Assembly (NCBI GenBank): GCA_910578505.1 | Contig: CAJTPV010000007.1 | Location: 42,944 to 106,943 of the forward strand | Length of the DNA stretch: 64,000 nucleotides | Origin: an uncultured Oscillospiraceae bacterium | GTDB taxonomy: Bacteria > Bacillota > Clostridia > Oscillospirales > Oscillospiraceae | Reading direction: 5' to 3' | Shown: piece after piece, positions 32,860-41,779 of the stretch | How positions within the stretch are numbered: position 1 is the stretch's first letter | Layout: each line of letters begins with the position of its first letter | Notes under the pieces: generated by a model | Database searches by the model: none | Seen by the model: the letters and a program-made list of their open reading frames with translations, nothing else | What the model was told of the DNA's origin: nothing | Made by a program: the position numbers and the translations under genes

Positions 32860-35583
32860 TTAGAACATCGCCGCGGTATTGGACCGCACCCACCAGTTGG
32901 GCGGGCCGTTGGAGGCCAGGGAGACCTGCATGGGCTGGCCGAAATCGACCTGCAGCTCGCCGTTCTCCCACCGGTAGATGTCCGCCGTGTAGAACAGCGT
33001 CACCTCCCCCTCCGCCGCCAGAATGCCGTCCGTGAAGTCGTAATTGCACCAGTTGGTGTCGCCGTGGAGCATATAATAGGCGTCATATTCCGGGAGGTAG
33101 AGCGGCAATGGACCGGATGCCGCCCGCTCCAGCCAGGCCCTGTCGTACCGCGCACCCACATAGGTCGAATTCAGGCGATCCAGAATATCATCGGCAGTCA
33201 CCCTGGTACAGTCCACCTCCGGCGTTTCGCCGCCAATCAGCTCCGCCAAGGCGTCCAGCTCAGCCTGGTCCGTCACCGGCTCCCCGGCGTCGTAGAACAG
33301 GATCTCCAGATACGGCACCAGCCCGTCCGGATCGCCGCTGTACTCGAACCGCAGCAGGCCGTTGCGGAACCCGTCGCCATTGAAGTAGTCTGCGAACGCC
33401 GCCAGCTCCGACTCCGTCAGGTGTTCTCCGACAAACATCCTGACAGCATCAAGGGCGTTGCGCTGTCCGGCGGACAAGTCCCCCGCCTCCAGCGCCGCCA
33501 GCTTATCCCGGAACACGTTCTCCGCGTCCGCATTGTACGATTCCCCGTATACCAGCAGCCTGGCGATCTCATACATCTCCAGCATATCCCGTTTGGAAAG
33601 CTCGGTGAGGAACGTCTCCCCGTCTCGATCGAACGCATTCGCCAGCACGGACGCCGCCAGCTCCGAATCGGCCCCGTCGGTTTTCAGGGATTCATCGAAC
33701 AGCGCCTGATAATCATCGGACCAGCTGTAAAAGAATCCCCGATACGGCTGGTCCACGTGTCCTTCGGAGGACCGTTTTTCCCAGCTGATTCCCACCACCT
33801 GCCAGAAGTTGACGGATTTGGACACACCGTCCACCGACTGCGTCGCGTTGAGATGGGCCAGCAGCATCTTTCCGGCGCAGCCGGCGGCGGAAAAGCTGAG
33901 CAGCCGGGCCTCGTCGTGGGCGTGTTCCCCCGAAAAGGTACAGACCGTGGACAGGGAAAACCCCTCCTGGGACGGGTCCTCCTCCTGGTCAACCAGATAG
34001 GACAGGGCCACGTCCTCCCAATCCTGGGTCCAGGTCTCGTGGCCGTTCAGCAGCGACGGGAGGAACGCGGGGGAGTTATTCGGCCAGCCCTGGGTGATGC
34101 GGGGCAGCTCCATGCCGAGGAGCGTGTGGCAGCAGACGTACTCCTCCCAGGTGTAGCAGTCCAGCCACTCCACGCTGGAATAGGCGATCTCCTCCAGACG
34201 GGGCTCCGTCTCGCCGTTGGAAGTCGAGAAGATAAGGTGGGGCGTTCCCATGCTGTCGATTCCGGACAGCCAGCCGTCCCCGTCCAGCTCCTCAAAATAC
34301 TTCTCCCCCGGACTGTTGGGTTCGACCTTTGTCCAGCCGTCCGCGGCCGGCATTTCCTTGACCGGGTACTCCTCCGGATGCTCCAGCTTCAGGGCGTAGT
34401 CCAGCTGCCAGACCTGGAACTCCCTGTCGGAGAAGTCCCAGCGGAAGGAATCCACGAGGGTAAGCTCGCTCCGCTGATCGATGACGCCTACGCCGTCTTC
34501 CTTCAGCCGGGCGATCTGTCCGTCGATGTGCGCCTGCGCGGCATCCTGCACAGGTTTTCCCTCATCCCGGACAGTCTCCGTCTGCCGCAGCCCGAAGGCG
34601 CAGGCGGACGCCGCCGTCACCACCAGCGTCAGCACTAGGGCCAGCAGGCCCCATCTCCGGCGCTGTTTGCCCAGGATATTGCGAAAACGTTCCATCATAA
34701 CCTTTTTTCCTCCGTAAAAATGGGTGGACAAGGCTGTGCCCGGTCCCTTCTGGCGGCGCACGGCCCCCAGCAGCGTCTCGCTGTACGCCCGCCGGGTATC
34801 CTGGTCCGCGCCGAAAACCACCTCGTCGTCGCACGTCAGCTCCAGATCTGCGCTGGCCTCCTTCACCAGCAGATACAGCAGCGGGTTGAACCAGTGCAGG
34901 GCGTTGGCCGACAGCAGCGCCAGCTTATACCACAGGTCCCGCCGCCGGTAGTGGGTCAGCTCGTGGCGCAGGATGAAGGACAGCGCCTGCCCGCTCCAAT
35001 CCTCCCCCGGCAGGTACAGGCAGGGCCGCAGCAATCCCATCAGCATGGGCGACCCCACCGCGCTGCTGATTCGCAGGGGCGGCGCTTTTTTCAGCCCCAT
35101 GTCCTCCCGGACGGAGGCGTAAATCCGCGTGGTTTCTTCCTTCGGGCTCCGGCTCCACCGCTTGGCCTTGTGCCGGAACAGCCACGTTCCCGCCAAGATG
35201 TACAGCGCGAATACCCCCGCGCCGCCCAGCCATACCGTCGGCAAAAGCTCCGCCAGGGGCCAGGTCCTCCGAACTTCCGGCACAGTCCCCGCTTCCGGCG
35301 CAGCGTCTGCGGGCCGCAGGGCAACGGATGGCCTCTCCCCCTGGATGACCTGCACCTCCATCTCCGGCACGTCGATGACCACCGGCGCGGGGACGGCGGG
35401 GACGCGCAGCAGATTTTCCCACTGCACCGGGGCCAGCAGGGCCAGCGCCGCCAGCGTCAGCCACGCCCAGTACCGCCACCGTGCGCTGTACCGCTTTTCG
35501 AATGCGGGGCGCAGCAAGCGTAAAACCAGCGCCAGCGCCCCCACGATGACGCTCCATTTCAGCGTATCCAGAAAAATTTCCAT
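32860..35583 (-). CDS. M56/BlaR1-type membrane metallopeptidase with long extracellular domain (second copy)
   Basis: 907 residues. N-terminal membrane helices (~8-25, 38-55, 115-135) are followed by a cytosolic zinc peptidase loop with HELTH (H207-H211) and DLELTCDDEVV (third ligand Glu region). A further helix at ~318-340 precedes an extracellular part of ~560 residues without a penicillin-binding domain. By family analogy, a signal outside activates the peptidase, which cuts a BlaI-type repressor. The first ~340 residues are nearly identical to the upstream M56 gene, while the outer part diverges and carries an extra C-terminal region. It begins 18 bases after the upstream copy ends, with the same GGAGGGGAAATGAC leader. 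Confidence 0.88.
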   Translation of the reverse strand: MEIFLDTLKWSVIVGALALVLRLLRPAFEKRYSARWRYWAWLTLAALALLAPVQWENLLRVPAVPAPVVIDVPEMEVQVIQGERPSVALRPADAAPEAGTVPEVRRTWPLAELLPTVWLGGAGVFALYILAGTWLFRHKAKRWSRSPKEETTRIYASVREDMGLKKAPPLRISSAVGSPMLMGLLRPCLYLPGEDWSGQALSFILRHELTHYRRRDLWYKLALLSANALHWFNPLLYLLVKEASADLELTCDDEVVFGADQDTRRAYSETLLGAVRRQKGPGTALSTHFYGGKKVMMERFRNILGKQRRRWGLLALVLTLVVTAASACAFGLRQTETVRDEGKPVQDAAQAHIDGQIARLKEDGVGVIDQRSELTLVDSFRWDFSDREFQVWQLDYALKLEHPEEYPVKEMPAADGWTKVEPNSPGEKYFEELDGDGWLSGIDSMGTPHLIFSTSNGETEPRLEEIAYSSVEWLDCYTWEEYVCCHTLLGMELPRITQGWPNNSPAFLPSLLNGHETWTQDWEDVALSYLVDQEEDPSQEGFSLSTVCTFSGEHAHDEARLLSFSAAGCAGKMLLAHLNATQSVDGVSKSVNFWQVVGISWEKRSSEGHVDQPYRGFFYSWSDDYQALFDESLKTDGADSELAASVLANAFDRDGETFLTELSKRDMLEMYEIARLLVYGESYNADAENVFRDKLAALEAGDLSAGQRNALDAVRMFVGEHLTESELAAFADYFNGDGFRNGLLRFEYSGDPDGLVPYLEILFYDAGEPVTDQAELDALAELIGGETPEVDCTRVTADDILDRLNSTYVGARYDRAWLERAASGPLPLYLPEYDAYYMLHGDTNWCNYDFTDGILAAEGEVTLFYTADIYRWENGELQVDFGQPMQVSLASNGPPNWWVRSNTAAMF

Positions 35584-35601
35584 GTCATTTCCCCTCCGAT
35601 T

Positions 35602-37779
35602 TTATGCAAAGGCCTCCGGACGGCCCAGGGAATTGGGGTCGTCCACTTCAAATCTGGATAAATCCTCGCCGCCGGAGATGTCCTCCGGGATATTGGCGAT
35701 GTTGCAGGCGGCGCGGTAGCCGTCATCCATCACCATAACAAAATTATAGAATGTCTGGTGCTCCTTATTGCGCACGGATTCAATGCAGAAAGCGAACAGG
35801 CGGTCATTGACCTTCTCGCCGGATAGAATTTCATAGGTTGAAAAAATCCCGCTTGGGGGGATGTTGTCATATTTCAGATCGCTTTCCCAATCATTATTGA
35901 ACCACTCCAGGGCAATCACGTTGTCCGCGTCACCGGCGGCCTCGTAATCCAGGAATTGCCGCATAAATGTTTCTGCGTTCTGCATCTCCGTCTCATCGTC
36001 CCACAGGATACCAGCGACCTGCCAAAAGTGCAGTCTTGTCATCTGTGCCGGCACGGAATGGGCCACATGGGTCAGCAGCATGGAGCCGGTGCGGTCGGAG
36101 GCCGTCCGAAAAGTGACCAAACGGCCCTCGTCATGGCTGAATTCCTCGTGGAAGGTCCAGACATGCAGCGTGGACAGCCCCTCTGTCGATGGGTCCTCCC
36201 CCTGCGCTGCCAGGTACGACAGGGCCACGTCCTCCCAATCCAGCGCCCAGGTCTCGTGGCCGTCCAGCATCGACTGCACAAACTCCGTAGACAGCTCCGG
36301 CCAGCCATTGAGGACCGGCTTCAGGTTCATGCCAAAGAGCGTGTGACAGCAGACATATTCCTCCCAGGGATAGCCCTCCTCCCACGCTGGGTAGGAATAG
36401 GCGATTTCCATTAGCTTTATTTCAGGCTCCTCATACCCGCGGTACACGGAGTAGATGAAGCAAGGGTCTCCCAGACCGCCCTCGATTCTGGACAGCCAGC
36501 CGTCCGCGTCCACCTCCTGCAGGTCCGCAGGAAGATACTCCTTCGGGTGTTCCAGCTTCAGGGCATAGTCCAGCTCCCACACCTGCATTTCGCTGTCATA
36601 GAAATCCCAGGAAAAGGATTCTGCCATAGTCAATTCGCTTCGCTGGTCGATGACGCCCACGCCGTCTTCCGCCAGCCGGGCGATCTGTCCATCGATGTAC
36701 GCCTGCACTTCATCCCGCACGGGTTCCGCCTGCTCTGCGGGCAGCTCCGGCTTCACCTGCCCTGCCAGTGCCTCCGGCTCCGCCTGCCGCAGTCCGAAGG
36801 CGCAGGCGGACGCCGCCGTGACCACCAGCGTCAGGGCCAGGGCCAACAGACCCCATCTCCGGCGCTGTTTGCCCAGGATATTGCGAAAACGTTCCATCAT
36901 GACCTTTTTTCCTCCGTAAAAGTGGGTGGACAGGGATGCGCCCAGCCCCCTGTGGCGGCGCACGGCCCCCAGCAGCGTCTCGCTGTAGGCCCGCCGGGTC
37001 TCCTGATCCGCGCCGGATACCACCTCATCGTCGCATGTCAGCTCCAGATCCGCGCTGGCCTCCTTCACCAGCAGATACAGCAGCGGGTTGAACCAGTGCA
37101 GGGCGTTGGCCGACAACAGCGCCAGCTTATACCACAGGTCCCGCCGCCGGTAGTGGGTCAGCTCGTGGCGCAGGATGAAGGACAGCGCCTGCCCGCTCCA
37201 ATCCTCCCCCGGCAGGTACAGGCAGGGCCGCAGCAGCCCCATCAGCATGGGCGAGCCAACCGCGCTGCTGATTCGTAGGGGCGGCGCTTTTTTCAGCCCC
37301 ATGTCCTCTCGGACGGCGGCGTAAATCCGCGCGGTTTCCTCCTTCGGGCTCCGGCTCCACCGTCTGGCCTTGTGCCGGAACAGCCATGTCCCCGCCAGCG
37401 TGTACAGCGCAAACAGGCCCGCCCCGGCCAGCCATACCGCCGGTAAAAGCTCCGCCAGGGGCCAGGTCTGCCGGGGCGCAGTCCCCACCGGCGGCTGGGC
37501 GTAGGCGGGCCGCAGGGCAACGGACGGCCTCTCCCCCCGGATGACCTGCACCTCCATCTCCGGCACGTCGATGACCACCGGCGCGGGGACGGCGGGGACG
37601 GGCAGCAGATTTTCCCACTGCACCGGGGCCAGCAGGGCCAGCGCCGCCAGCGTCAGCCACGCCCAGTACCGCCAGCGGACGCTGTAGCGCTTCTCAAAGG
37701 CGGGCCGCAGCAGCCCCAGCACCAGCGCCAATACGCCCACGATGATGCTCCATTTCAAAGTATCCAGAAAAATTCCCAC
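35602..37779 (-). CDS. M56/BlaR1-type membrane metallopeptidase (first copy)
   Basis: 725 residues from a GTG start one base after the blaI stop, with GGAGGGGAAAT just upstream, so it is translated right behind the repressor. The topology is as in the second copy: membrane helices ~6-25, 38-55 and 112-132, HELTH zinc site (H205-H209), CDDEVV, a helix at ~310-335. The extracellular part of ~380 residues includes WEEGYPWEEYVCCHTLFGMN and an MDDGYRAAC end. It has no beta-lactam-binding SxxK/KTG signatures in the outer domain, so the signal is probably not a beta-lactam. The longer frame into blaI is only an overlap in another frame. Confidence 0.88.
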   Translation of the reverse strand: MGIFLDTLKWSIIVGVLALVLGLLRPAFEKRYSVRWRYWAWLTLAALALLAPVQWENLLPVPAVPAPVVIDVPEMEVQVIRGERPSVALRPAYAQPPVGTAPRQTWPLAELLPAVWLAGAGLFALYTLAGTWLFRHKARRWSRSPKEETARIYAAVREDMGLKKAPPLRISSAVGSPMLMGLLRPCLYLPGEDWSGQALSFILRHELTHYRRRDLWYKLALLSANALHWFNPLLYLLVKEASADLELTCDDEVVSGADQETRRAYSETLLGAVRRHRGLGASLSTHFYGGKKVMMERFRNILGKQRRRWGLLALALTLVVTAASACAFGLRQAEPEALAGQVKPELPAEQAEPVRDEVQAYIDGQIARLAEDGVGVIDQRSELTMAESFSWDFYDSEMQVWELDYALKLEHPKEYLPADLQEVDADGWLSRIEGGLGDPCFIYSVYRGYEEPEIKLMEIAYSYPAWEEGYPWEEYVCCHTLFGMNLKPVLNGWPELSTEFVQSMLDGHETWALDWEDVALSYLAAQGEDPSTEGLSTLHVWTFHEEFSHDEGRLVTFRTASDRTGSMLLTHVAHSVPAQMTRLHFWQVAGILWDDETEMQNAETFMRQFLDYEAAGDADNVIALEWFNNDWESDLKYDNIPPSGIFSTYEILSGEKVNDRLFAFCIESVRNKEHQTFYNFVMVMDDGYRAACNIANIPEDISGGEDLSRFEVDDPNSLGRPEAFA

Positions 37780-37780
37780 G

Positions 37781-38152
37781 TCATTTCCCCTCCAGATCGT
37801 CCAGATATTGCCGCAGCTCCTCCAGGTCCTTCTTCCCGATGGCCCGCCCGTCGTAGAGGGAGGCCACCATGCCGGTAAAGCTGCTGCCGTAGAGCCGGTC
37901 GATGACGCTGCGCCCCTCGGCGGCTTTGTACGCCTGCTCCGGGACGAGGCTCCTGTACCAGTTGCTCCGCCCCTGCTTCTCGCAGGCAAGGAACCCCTTG
38001 TCGACCAGCCGGTTCAGCGCCGTGATCACCGCCGGCAGGGCCCAGCCCCGGCTCTCCTTCAGCTGCTGGTGGACGTAGGTGGACTGCACCGGGCCGTCCG
38101 CGGCCCAGATGGCCAGCATAATTTCCAGCTCCGCATCTCCTAACCGCTTCAT
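37781..38152 (-). CDS. BlaI/MecI/CopY-family repressor
   Basis: A 123-residue winged-helix repressor: MKRLGDAELEIMLAIWAADG at the N-terminus is the family signature, then STYVHQQLKESRGWALPAVITALNRLVDKGFL (recognition and wing) and a C-terminal dimer helix. Relatives are cleaved after signalling by an M56 peptidase, which frees the promoter. Here two such peptidase genes follow in the same operon. GGGGGAGCGGT supports the ATG at 38152. Two TATAC-N4-GTATA operators lie in its promoter. Confidence 0.93.
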   Translation of the reverse strand: MKRLGDAELEIMLAIWAADGPVQSTYVHQQLKESRGWALPAVITALNRLVDKGFLACEKQGRSNWYRSLVPEQAYKAAEGRSVIDRLYGSSFTGMVASLYDGRAIGKKDLEELRQYLDDLEGK

Positions 38153-38174
38153 ACCGCTCCCCCTATTCCTATGA

Positions 38175-38188
38175 TATACAATCGTATA
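38175..38188. promoter_or_regulatory. BlaI-type operator 1
   Basis: TATAC-AATC-GTATA, between the -10 and the coding start of the repressor gene. Confidence 0.6.
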
Positions 38189-38198
38189 ACTTGTCTTT

Positions 38199-38226
38199 AT
38201 TATACACCTGTATAACAAAAAGGCAA
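38199..38226 (-). promoter_or_regulatory. Promoter of the BlaI-M56-M56 operon with operator 2
   Basis: On the minus strand TTGCCT, 16 bases, TATAAT. The 16-base dyad TTATAC-ACCT-GTATAA (38200-38215) covers the -10 and the spacer, so bound repressor would block RNA polymerase. Confidence 0.65.
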
Positions 38227-38246
38227 GTTACAAATCAGTGACAAAT

Positions 38247-38275
38247 AATCCGCCCACCGGTCCGGTGGGCGGATT
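38247..38275 (-). terminator. Terminator of the PTS gene
   Basis: AATCCGCCCACCGG-CCGGTGGGCGGATT perfect 14-base arms, followed on the minus strand by ATTTGTCAC. It prevents read-through into the blaI operon. Confidence 0.75.
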
Positions 38276-38294
38276 GGAAGATTTTATGCTGTTT

Positions 38295-40433
38295 TTATCC
38301 CTTTACTTCCAGAATAGGCGTACCGCTTTGGATTTTACCCTGCGCCAGGGGGGTAACACTCTGATAGTCGTCGGTGTTGCAGATAATCATGGGCGTGGTG
38401 CAGAGATACCCGGCGGCTTTCACCGCGTCGATGTCGAAGGACAGCAGCAGGTCGCCCTTCTTCACCTTGTCGCCCACCTGCACATGGGCCTCAAAGTGCT
38501 TTCCGCCCAGCTCCACGGTGTTGATGCCGATATGGAGCAGCACCTCCACCCCGTCGCCGGTGACAAGGCCGATGGCGTGGTGGGTGTCGAACAGGTTATC
38601 CACCACCGCGTCGGCGGGGGCGAAGAGCTTGCCCTCGGCGGGCTCGATAGCCACGCCCTCGCCCAGCACGCAGGTGGCGAAGGCCTCGTCCTGGACCTCG
38701 GCCATAGGCACCACAGTACCGTTCATATGAGCGGCCATGACCGCGTCCTGCTTCCGGGCGGCGGGGGCGGCTTTCGGCGCGGGCACCGCGGGGGCGGGAG
38801 CGGGGGCCGCGTCCAGATGGTCGGACTCCGGGGACTCCATGAAGTCCACCAGATTGGACTTGATCACCGCCACCTGTGGTCCATAGACCACCTGTACGCC
38901 GTTGCCCTTGTGGATGACGCCGGACGCGCCGGACTGCTTGAGCAGGGCGTCCTGCACCTTCCCCGCGTCAACGACGGTGACGCGCAGCCGGGTGGCGCAG
39001 CAGTCCACGTCGGACAGGTTGGCCTTGCCGCCCAGGCCCTGGAGAATCATGGCGGACACCGGGTCGGACACGCCGCCGCCGGCAGACGCGCCGTCCGGGC
39101 CCACGCCGGTCTTGGCCTTGTAGTCGGAGCGGGTGAAGAGCTTGGTCTCCTCCCCCTCGTCCTCCCGGCCGGGGGTCTTCAGGTTCATCTTGGTGATCAT
39201 AAAGTAGAAGGTGAAATAGTAGAGCACAAAGTACACCGCGCCCACAACGACCACCCAGATCCAGTGGGTCTTGGCGTTGCCCTGGAGCACGCCGAACAGC
39301 GTCAGGTCGATGAGGCCGCCGGAGAAGGTCATGCCCACGCCTACCTTGAAGATGTGCATCAGCATGAAGGACAGTCCCGCATATACGCAGTGGACCGCGT
39401 ACATCAGGGGGGCCACAAAGATAAAGGTGAACTCCAGAGGTTCCGTCACGCCGGTGAGCATGGCGGTGAGGGCGGCGGAGATCAGCAGGCCGCCGGCCAC
39501 CTTTTTCTTCTCAGGCTTGGCGGTGCGGTACATGGCCAGGGCAGCGCCGGGCAGGCCGAAGATCATGAAGGGGAACTTGCCGGCCATAAACCGGGTGGCC
39601 TCCACAGAGAATACCTCCGTGGACTTGGACGCCAGCTCCGCGAAGAAGATGTTCTGCGCGCCCTGGATGGTCACGCCGTCCACAACGGCGGTGCCGCCCA
39701 CGGCGGTCTGCCAGAAGGGCATATAGAACACGTGGTGCAGGCCGAAGGGGATCAGCGCCCGCTCCAGGATGCCGTAGATCCAGGTGCCCGCGTAGCCGGA
39801 CCGGATGACCAGGTTGCCCAGGGCCGCGATGCCGGTCTGGATGATGGGCCAGACAAAGAACATGGCGATGCCCACCACTACGAAGACGGCGGTGGAGATG
39901 ATGGGCACGAACCGGGTGCCGCCGAAGAAGGAGAGCACCTGGGGAAGCTGGATCTTATAGAACCGGTTGTGCAGCGCCGCCACGCCCAGTCCCACGATGA
40001 TGCCGCCGAACACGCCCATCTGCAAGGTGGTGATGCCCAGGGTGGAGGTGGTGGAGTTGGCCGCCATGGCCTCCACGCCGCCTCGGGCGTTAATCATGGC
40101 GGAAATGGCGGTGTTCATCACCAGATAGGCGATGGCGCCGGACAGCGCCGCCACCTCTTTTTCCTTTTTCGCCATGCCGATGGCCACGCCCATGGCGAAC
40201 AGCAGGGCCAGGTTGTTGAACACAGCGCTGCCGCACTGGTTCATGATGTCCAGAATCGTATACAGAATACCGCCCTGGTAGATCACGCCGGTCAGGCCGT
40301 AGGCCTCCAGCGTGGTCTGGTTGGTGAAGGAGCTGCCGATGCCCAGCAGCAATCCCGCCACCGGCAGCAGTGCGATGGGCAGCATAAACGAGCGGCCCAC
40401 CCGCTGGAGAACGCCGAAGATCTTGTCTTTCAT
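38295..40433 (-). CDS. PTS glucose/N-acetylglucosamine-type EIICBA permease
   Basis: A 712-residue fused sugar phosphotransferase permease in C-B-A order. IIC (~1-400): GRSFMLPIALLPVAGLLLGIG opening, ALIPFGLHHVFYMPFW, and the GVTEPLEFTFIFVAP loop. IIB (~440-530): phospho-Cys in SDVDCCATRLRVTV. IIA (~560-712): LLHIGINTVELGGKHF with the phospho-His, and LLSFDIDAVKAAG. It imports and phosphorylates a hexose of the glucose family; glucose versus GlcNAc is not decided. AGGAGGTATGTT is at the start. The antiterminator gene just upstream very likely controls it. Confidence 0.93.
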   Translation of the reverse strand: MKDKIFGVLQRVGRSFMLPIALLPVAGLLLGIGSSFTNQTTLEAYGLTGVIYQGGILYTILDIMNQCGSAVFNNLALLFAMGVAIGMAKKEKEVAALSGAIAYLVMNTAISAMINARGGVEAMAANSTTSTLGITTLQMGVFGGIIVGLGVAALHNRFYKIQLPQVLSFFGGTRFVPIISTAVFVVVGIAMFFVWPIIQTGIAALGNLVIRSGYAGTWIYGILERALIPFGLHHVFYMPFWQTAVGGTAVVDGVTIQGAQNIFFAELASKSTEVFSVEATRFMAGKFPFMIFGLPGAALAMYRTAKPEKKKVAGGLLISAALTAMLTGVTEPLEFTFIFVAPLMYAVHCVYAGLSFMLMHIFKVGVGMTFSGGLIDLTLFGVLQGNAKTHWIWVVVVGAVYFVLYYFTFYFMITKMNLKTPGREDEGEETKLFTRSDYKAKTGVGPDGASAGGGVSDPVSAMILQGLGGKANLSDVDCCATRLRVTVVDAGKVQDALLKQSGASGVIHKGNGVQVVYGPQVAVIKSNLVDFMESPESDHLDAAPAPAPAVPAPKAAPAARKQDAVMAAHMNGTVVPMAEVQDEAFATCVLGEGVAIEPAEGKLFAPADAVVDNLFDTHHAIGLVTGDGVEVLLHIGINTVELGGKHFEAHVQVGDKVKKGDLLLSFDIDAVKAAGYLCTTPMIICNTDDYQSVTPLAQGKIQSGTPILEVKG

Positions 40434-40541
40434 AACATACCTCCTGAAAGAATTTGGAATCTATGTCCGGCCATAGTTTGACCGGAATATAAAAAACCCA
40501 TACCATGCCCGCAGGACGTCACTTGCGTGCGCGGCGCGGGT

Positions 40542-41402
40542 TCAGTTCTCCTGCCGCTTGCCCAGGTTGATGCGCTTGAGGTGGATGGTCAGATAGATCA
40601 GCTCCTCGCCGCTGACCTCTCTGTGGTAGGCGTTGCGGATGTACTCGCCGATGCACTGGGCGCACTTATAGTGCTGCGCGCAGCTGCGGATGATCATCTC
40701 CTGAAAATCCGCGTCATAGGCGTCCGCCTGACCGGGGGAGGTCTGGAACAGCCGCTGGGCGAAGTAGCGCAGATGCACCACGAAGCGGTTGAAATCCAGG
40801 GATTCCCGGTCAAAAGACTTCTGATAGAAGTACTCCACCACCTCCAGCGTCCCCTCGATGAGCCGGGTGATCTCGTACATCACGCTCATGCTGGTGTTCA
40901 GCTCGGCGTTGACGATATGCAGCGCGATAAACGCCGCCTCGCTGGGGTTCAGCTCCACCTGGGCCGCCTCCTGGATGGCCCGCAGGCAGTGCTGGCCCAG
41001 GTGGTACTCCGTGGGGTAGTAGCTCATGATCGACCCCTCCAGGGGGTTGGCGAACTCGATCCCCTCCTGCTTGCGCTTCAGGGCGAAGCTGATGTGGTCG
41101 GCCAGCGTGATGAGGAGGGATTCATTGAGGGGCGTGGTGATCTGTGTTTTGATGTATTCGATCAGGCTCTGGGTCAGCTCCAGGTGCTCTATGGGGATCT
41201 GCCCGCACAGCTCCCGCAGCTTCCGCTGCCCGGCCTTCCCCTCCATGCGGTAGGTCTTTTCAAACAGCACCGGGTCGATGCGCTCCCCGATCTTGCGCTT
41301 GAAGCCGATGCCCTTGCCGGTGACGATCATCTCCCCGCCCTTCTCGTCCACCACGCAGAGAAGATTGTTATTGATGACTTTTTTGATACGCACAACGCAC
41401 AT
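40542..41402 (-). CDS. LicT/GlcT-type PRD transcription antiterminator
   Basis: A 286-residue BglG-family protein. An RNA-binding CAT domain (~1-55, MCVVRIKKVINNNLLCVVDE) is followed by two PTS regulation domains: PRD1 (~65-170, TLADHISFALKR..YHLGQHCLR) and PRD2 (~172-286, AALHIVNAEL-like and EYIRNAYHREVSGEELIYLTIHLKRI). PTS-dependent phosphorylation of PRD histidines sets its activity. GGGGGACAGCGG precedes the ATG at 41402. Its own leader carries a RAT element overlapping a terminator, so it is autoregulated, and the PTS gene follows in the same direction. Confidence 0.93.
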   Translation of the reverse strand: MCVVRIKKVINNNLLCVVDEKGGEMIVTGKGIGFKRKIGERIDPVLFEKTYRMEGKAGQRKLRELCGQIPIEHLELTQSLIEYIKTQITTPLNESLLITLADHISFALKRKQEGIEFANPLEGSIMSYYPTEYHLGQHCLRAIQEAAQVELNPSEAAFIALHIVNAELNTSMSVMYEITRLIEGTLEVVEYFYQKSFDRESLDFNRFVVHLRYFAQRLFQTSPGQADAYDADFQEMIIRSCAQHYKCAQCIGEYIRNAYHREVSGEELIYLTIHLKRINLGKRQEN

Positions 41403-41418
41403 CCGCTGTCCCCCTGTC

Positions 41419-41487
41419 AAAAAAATAGAACCAACCCCGTCCTATACGCTCCCCGCGGCTCCGGCGGAGAAATCAGACAGAGTTGGT
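41419..41487 (-). terminator. RAT-controlled leader terminator of the antiterminator gene
   Basis: On the minus strand ACCAACTCTGTC pairs with GACGGGGTTGGT (12 pairs) and TATTTTTTT follows. The stem starts within the last bases of the RAT hairpin, so the two structures exclude each other. Confidence 0.8.
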
Positions 41488-41513
41488 CAAGCCCAGCGAA
41501 CCGGTAACATTCC
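41485..41513 (-). promoter_or_regulatory. Ribonucleic antiterminator (RAT) element
   Basis: On the minus strand: GGAATGTTACCGG, TTCG, then CTGGGCTTGACC. It aligns with the 29-base LicT/GlcT RAT (GGATTGTTAC..GCAGGCAAAACC) in length and in most conserved positions. Confidence 0.75.
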
Positions 41514-41529
41514 AACATTTTACGAAAGG

Positions 41530-41559
41530 ATTATAAACGCTGACACGGCGGGAAGTCAA
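41530..41559 (-). promoter_or_regulatory. Sigma-A promoter of the antiterminator-PTS unit
   Basis: On the minus strand: TTGACT, 18 bases, TATAAT. It starts a leader of ~120 bases that contains the RAT and the terminator. Confidence 0.75.
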
Positions 41560-41744
41560 GTGAAGATTGGCGGGCAGCGGCAATTTCTACGGATGCTACA
41601 ATTTCCACAAAATCTTTTTGGCAATTGCGCCTAATTGTCGGGGATATGGATAGAATGTGGGAATTTATGGCATCTCCGCTGCTGTTTCCTGCGGGAAATC
41701 CGCCGGGAGAAATGCTGATGGTCCCCTGCGCCGAAAATTTCCTA

Positions 41745-41773
41745 TTGCCGAATGGGACAAGATGTGCTAGAAT
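41745..41773 (+). promoter_or_regulatory. Sigma-A promoter of a candidate small RNA
   Basis: TTGCCG, 17 bases, TAGAAT with TG one base before the -10 (extended -10). Confidence 0.55.
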
Positions 41774-41779
41774 ACAGTC

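Noticed and set aside
34560..37779. Kilobase direct repeat that could be a mobile element
   Set aside because: Both copies are the 5' halves of two M56 genes; no transposase, inverted ends or target duplication were seen.
40434..40541. A second RAT/terminator before the PTS gene
   Set aside because: On the minus strand AACCC..GGGTTTTTT can pair only at its base with an imperfect interior, and no RAT-like 29-mer precedes it.
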